From assembly GCF_051401765.1 (NCBI RefSeq), contig NW_027480438.1, positions 6,262,001 to 6,326,000 of the forward strand: a stretch of 64,000 bases of DNA. The letters are read 5' to 3'. This document shows positions 63,041 to 64,000 of this stretch, one piece after another (the stretch's first letter is position 1; every line of letters begins with the position of its first letter). The notes under the pieces were generated by a model that saw nothing but the letters and a program-made list of their open reading frames with translations, had not been told where the DNA came from and did not search any database. The position numbers were made by a program, and so were the translations under genes. Source of the DNA: Calliopsis andreniformis (Eukaryota > Arthropoda > Insecta > Hymenoptera > Andrenidae).

Positions 63041-64000
63041 TCAATCGTCAATCCTCAATCCTCAATCCTCAATCCTCAATCCTCAATCCTCAATCCTCAA
63101 TCCTCAATCCTCAATCTTCAATCCTCAATACTCAAGCTTCAATCCTCGATCCTCAATCCTCAGTCCTCAAACCTCAATTCTGAATCCTCAATCCTGAATC
63201 CTCAATCTCCAGCCCTCAGTCTTGAACAATCAGGTGACAATCCTCAATCCTCAATAGAATATCCTCAATTCACAGATTTGAATACTCAATACTCAATCTG
63301 CAATCTTTGAATCTCTATCCACAAACACCAATTCTCATCACTCAACCCACAACACTCAGTCTCCAATCTTCAATTTTCAATCCTCAATCGTCAATCCTCA
63401 ATCCTCAATCCTCAATCCTCAATCCTCAATCCTCAACCCTCAATCGTCAGTCTTCAAACCTCAATACTCAATCTTCAATCCTCAATCCTCAATCCTCAAT
63501 CCTCAGTCTTCAATCCTCAATACTCAATACCCAATCCTCAGTCTTCAATCCTCAATCCTCAATCATCAATTCTCAATCCTCAATCCTCAGTCCTCAGTCC
63601 TCAATCCTCAATCCTCAGTCCTCAATCCTCAGTCCTCAATCCTCAAACCTCAATCCTCAACCGTCAGTCCTCGTCCTCAATCCTCAACACTCAATCCTCA
63701 ATCCTCAATCTTCAATCATCAATACTCAATCTTCAATCCTCAATGTTCAATCCTAAATCCTCAATCCTCAATCCTCAATATTCAAAACAAAACCCTCAAC
63801 CACCAATACTCAACACTCAACCATCAATCCTCAATTCTCAATACTCAATAGAGTATCCCGAATTCTCATGGTCCAATACGCAATCCACAATTTTCAATAA
63901 TCAAATCTCAATCCTGAAACATCAATTCTCAACACTCTATCCTCAACACTCAGTCCTCTCTCTTCAATCCTCCATCCTCAACCCTCAATCCTCAAGCGTC
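63041..64000 (+). repeat. HOR 'L' unit, copy of L3, cut by window end
   Basis: Equivalent to 16818-17777, with AAGCTT at 63134-63139, module A 63253-63362 and module B 63847-63977. The last 20 or so bases are plain heptamers with TCAAGCG. Confidence 0.88.
63847..63977 (+). repeat. Module B at the right window edge
   Basis: Copy of module B 17624-17754; complete within the window. Confidence 0.87.

Larger units (their letters stand above)
1..64000 (+). repeat. Heptamer satellite array, consensus TCAATCC (complement GGATTGA)
   Basis: Seen directly: essentially every base parses into heptamers of the form TCAATCC or one- to three-base variants, always in the same orientation. The + strand is C-rich and nearly G-free. 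Most G residues lie in variant monomers such as TCAGTCC, TCAATCG and TCGTCC. The longest perfect run noticed is 12 consecutive consensus monomers at 16239-16322. Heptamer register is broken mainly by 6-base monomers (TCATCC, TCGTCC) and rarely by an 8-base one (35130-35137 and 43135-43142). The consensus contains no CpG and no ATG. No promoter, terminator, tRNA, rRNA, transposon end or unique sequence was seen. Known background: long simple satellites of this kind form heterochromatin in eukaryotes. The assignment to a chromosomal position or a lineage is inference and cannot be made from the sequence. Confidence 0.98.
60014..64000 (+). repeat. Segmental duplication, copy 2 right part
   Basis: Matches 13791-17777 at an offset of 46,223 bp. 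It contains the S1 and S2 equivalents and the start of the L3 equivalent, with module A starts at 60186, 60724, 62079 and 63253. The match is still perfect in character at the last base, so it continues beyond the window. Confidence 0.95.

Noticed and set aside
1..64000. Telomere repeat
   Set aside because: GGATTGA is not TTTAGGG, TTAGGG, TTAGG or another telomere repeat I know. The high variant load and HOR structure also differ from a telomere tract.
1..64000. CRISPR array
   Set aside because: Some 20-40 bp words recur at intervals, but there are no unique spacers, no constant repeat-spacer spacing and no cas genes. All sequence is heptamer-derived.
1..64000. CENP-B box in the modules
   Set aside because: I saw no match to the TTCG-N4-A-N2-CGGG core. 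The array lacks CGGG on either strand in the modules examined.
1..64000. Strong G-quadruplex potential on the G-rich strand
   Set aside because: The G-rich strand has only GG pairs separated by five bases, which would allow at most weak two-tetrad structures.

Overview
The whole 64 kb window is one uninterrupted satellite-type tandem repeat. The monomer on the + strand is the heptamer TCAATCC. Variants such as TCAATCT, TCAATAC, TCAATTC, TCAGTCC and TCAACCC are very common. I found no gene, no RNA gene, no transposon, no CRISPR array and no unique-sequence island. Even the most diverged stretches can still be parsed into heptamers in the same orientation. The + strand is almost free of G throughout and there is no inverted block. 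Such a long homogeneous array suggests eukaryotic heterochromatin (pericentromeric, centromeric or subtelomeric) from a long-read assembly. Nothing here identifies the lineage. The heptamer is not the plant telomere repeat (TTTAGGG) or any other satellite I recognise. Short heptamer arrays also occur in some bacteria, so a non-eukaryotic source is unlikely but not excluded.

The array is hierarchical. Level 1 is the 7-bp monomer. Level 2 is a set of diverged 'punctuation' modules, still in heptamer register, that recur about every 0.3-3 kb. I call them module A (about 110 bp, with ACAGTTTTC and CCACAAACATC), module B (131 bp, with AATAATCAAATC and CTCTCTCTTC) and module C (AATATCCTGAATTC followed by TCAGTATTC). 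Level 3 is a set of higher-order repeat (HOR) units of about 1.24, 1.36, 1.6-1.9, 2.1-2.5 and 2.67 kb. Level 4 is made of large duplications at offsets of 8,897 bp and 43,710 bp.

Layout: 1-20140 is an A/B-module domain built of 'L' units (about 2.1 kb) and 'S' units (1.36 kb). 20251-23571 is the first copy of a 3.3 kb block that recurs at 29148-32468. Between them, 23447-28660 is a three-unit HOR array rich in module C. 32469-41040 is a mosaic of fragments of the other families. 41041-43710 is a 2.67 kb partial tandem duplication that leads into the second large copy. 43711-64000 repeats 1-17777 almost base for base, with one extra 2,513-bp L-type unit at 57501-60013. The homology runs off both ends of the window, so the array is longer than 64 kb and may have a super-period near 43.7 kb.

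Long open frames exist only on the + strand. They are a by-product of the repeat: seven codons span exactly three heptamers, so all three + frames read the same heptapeptide SILNPQS without a stop, whereas every - frame meets TGA every 21 bases. I do not call any of them a gene.
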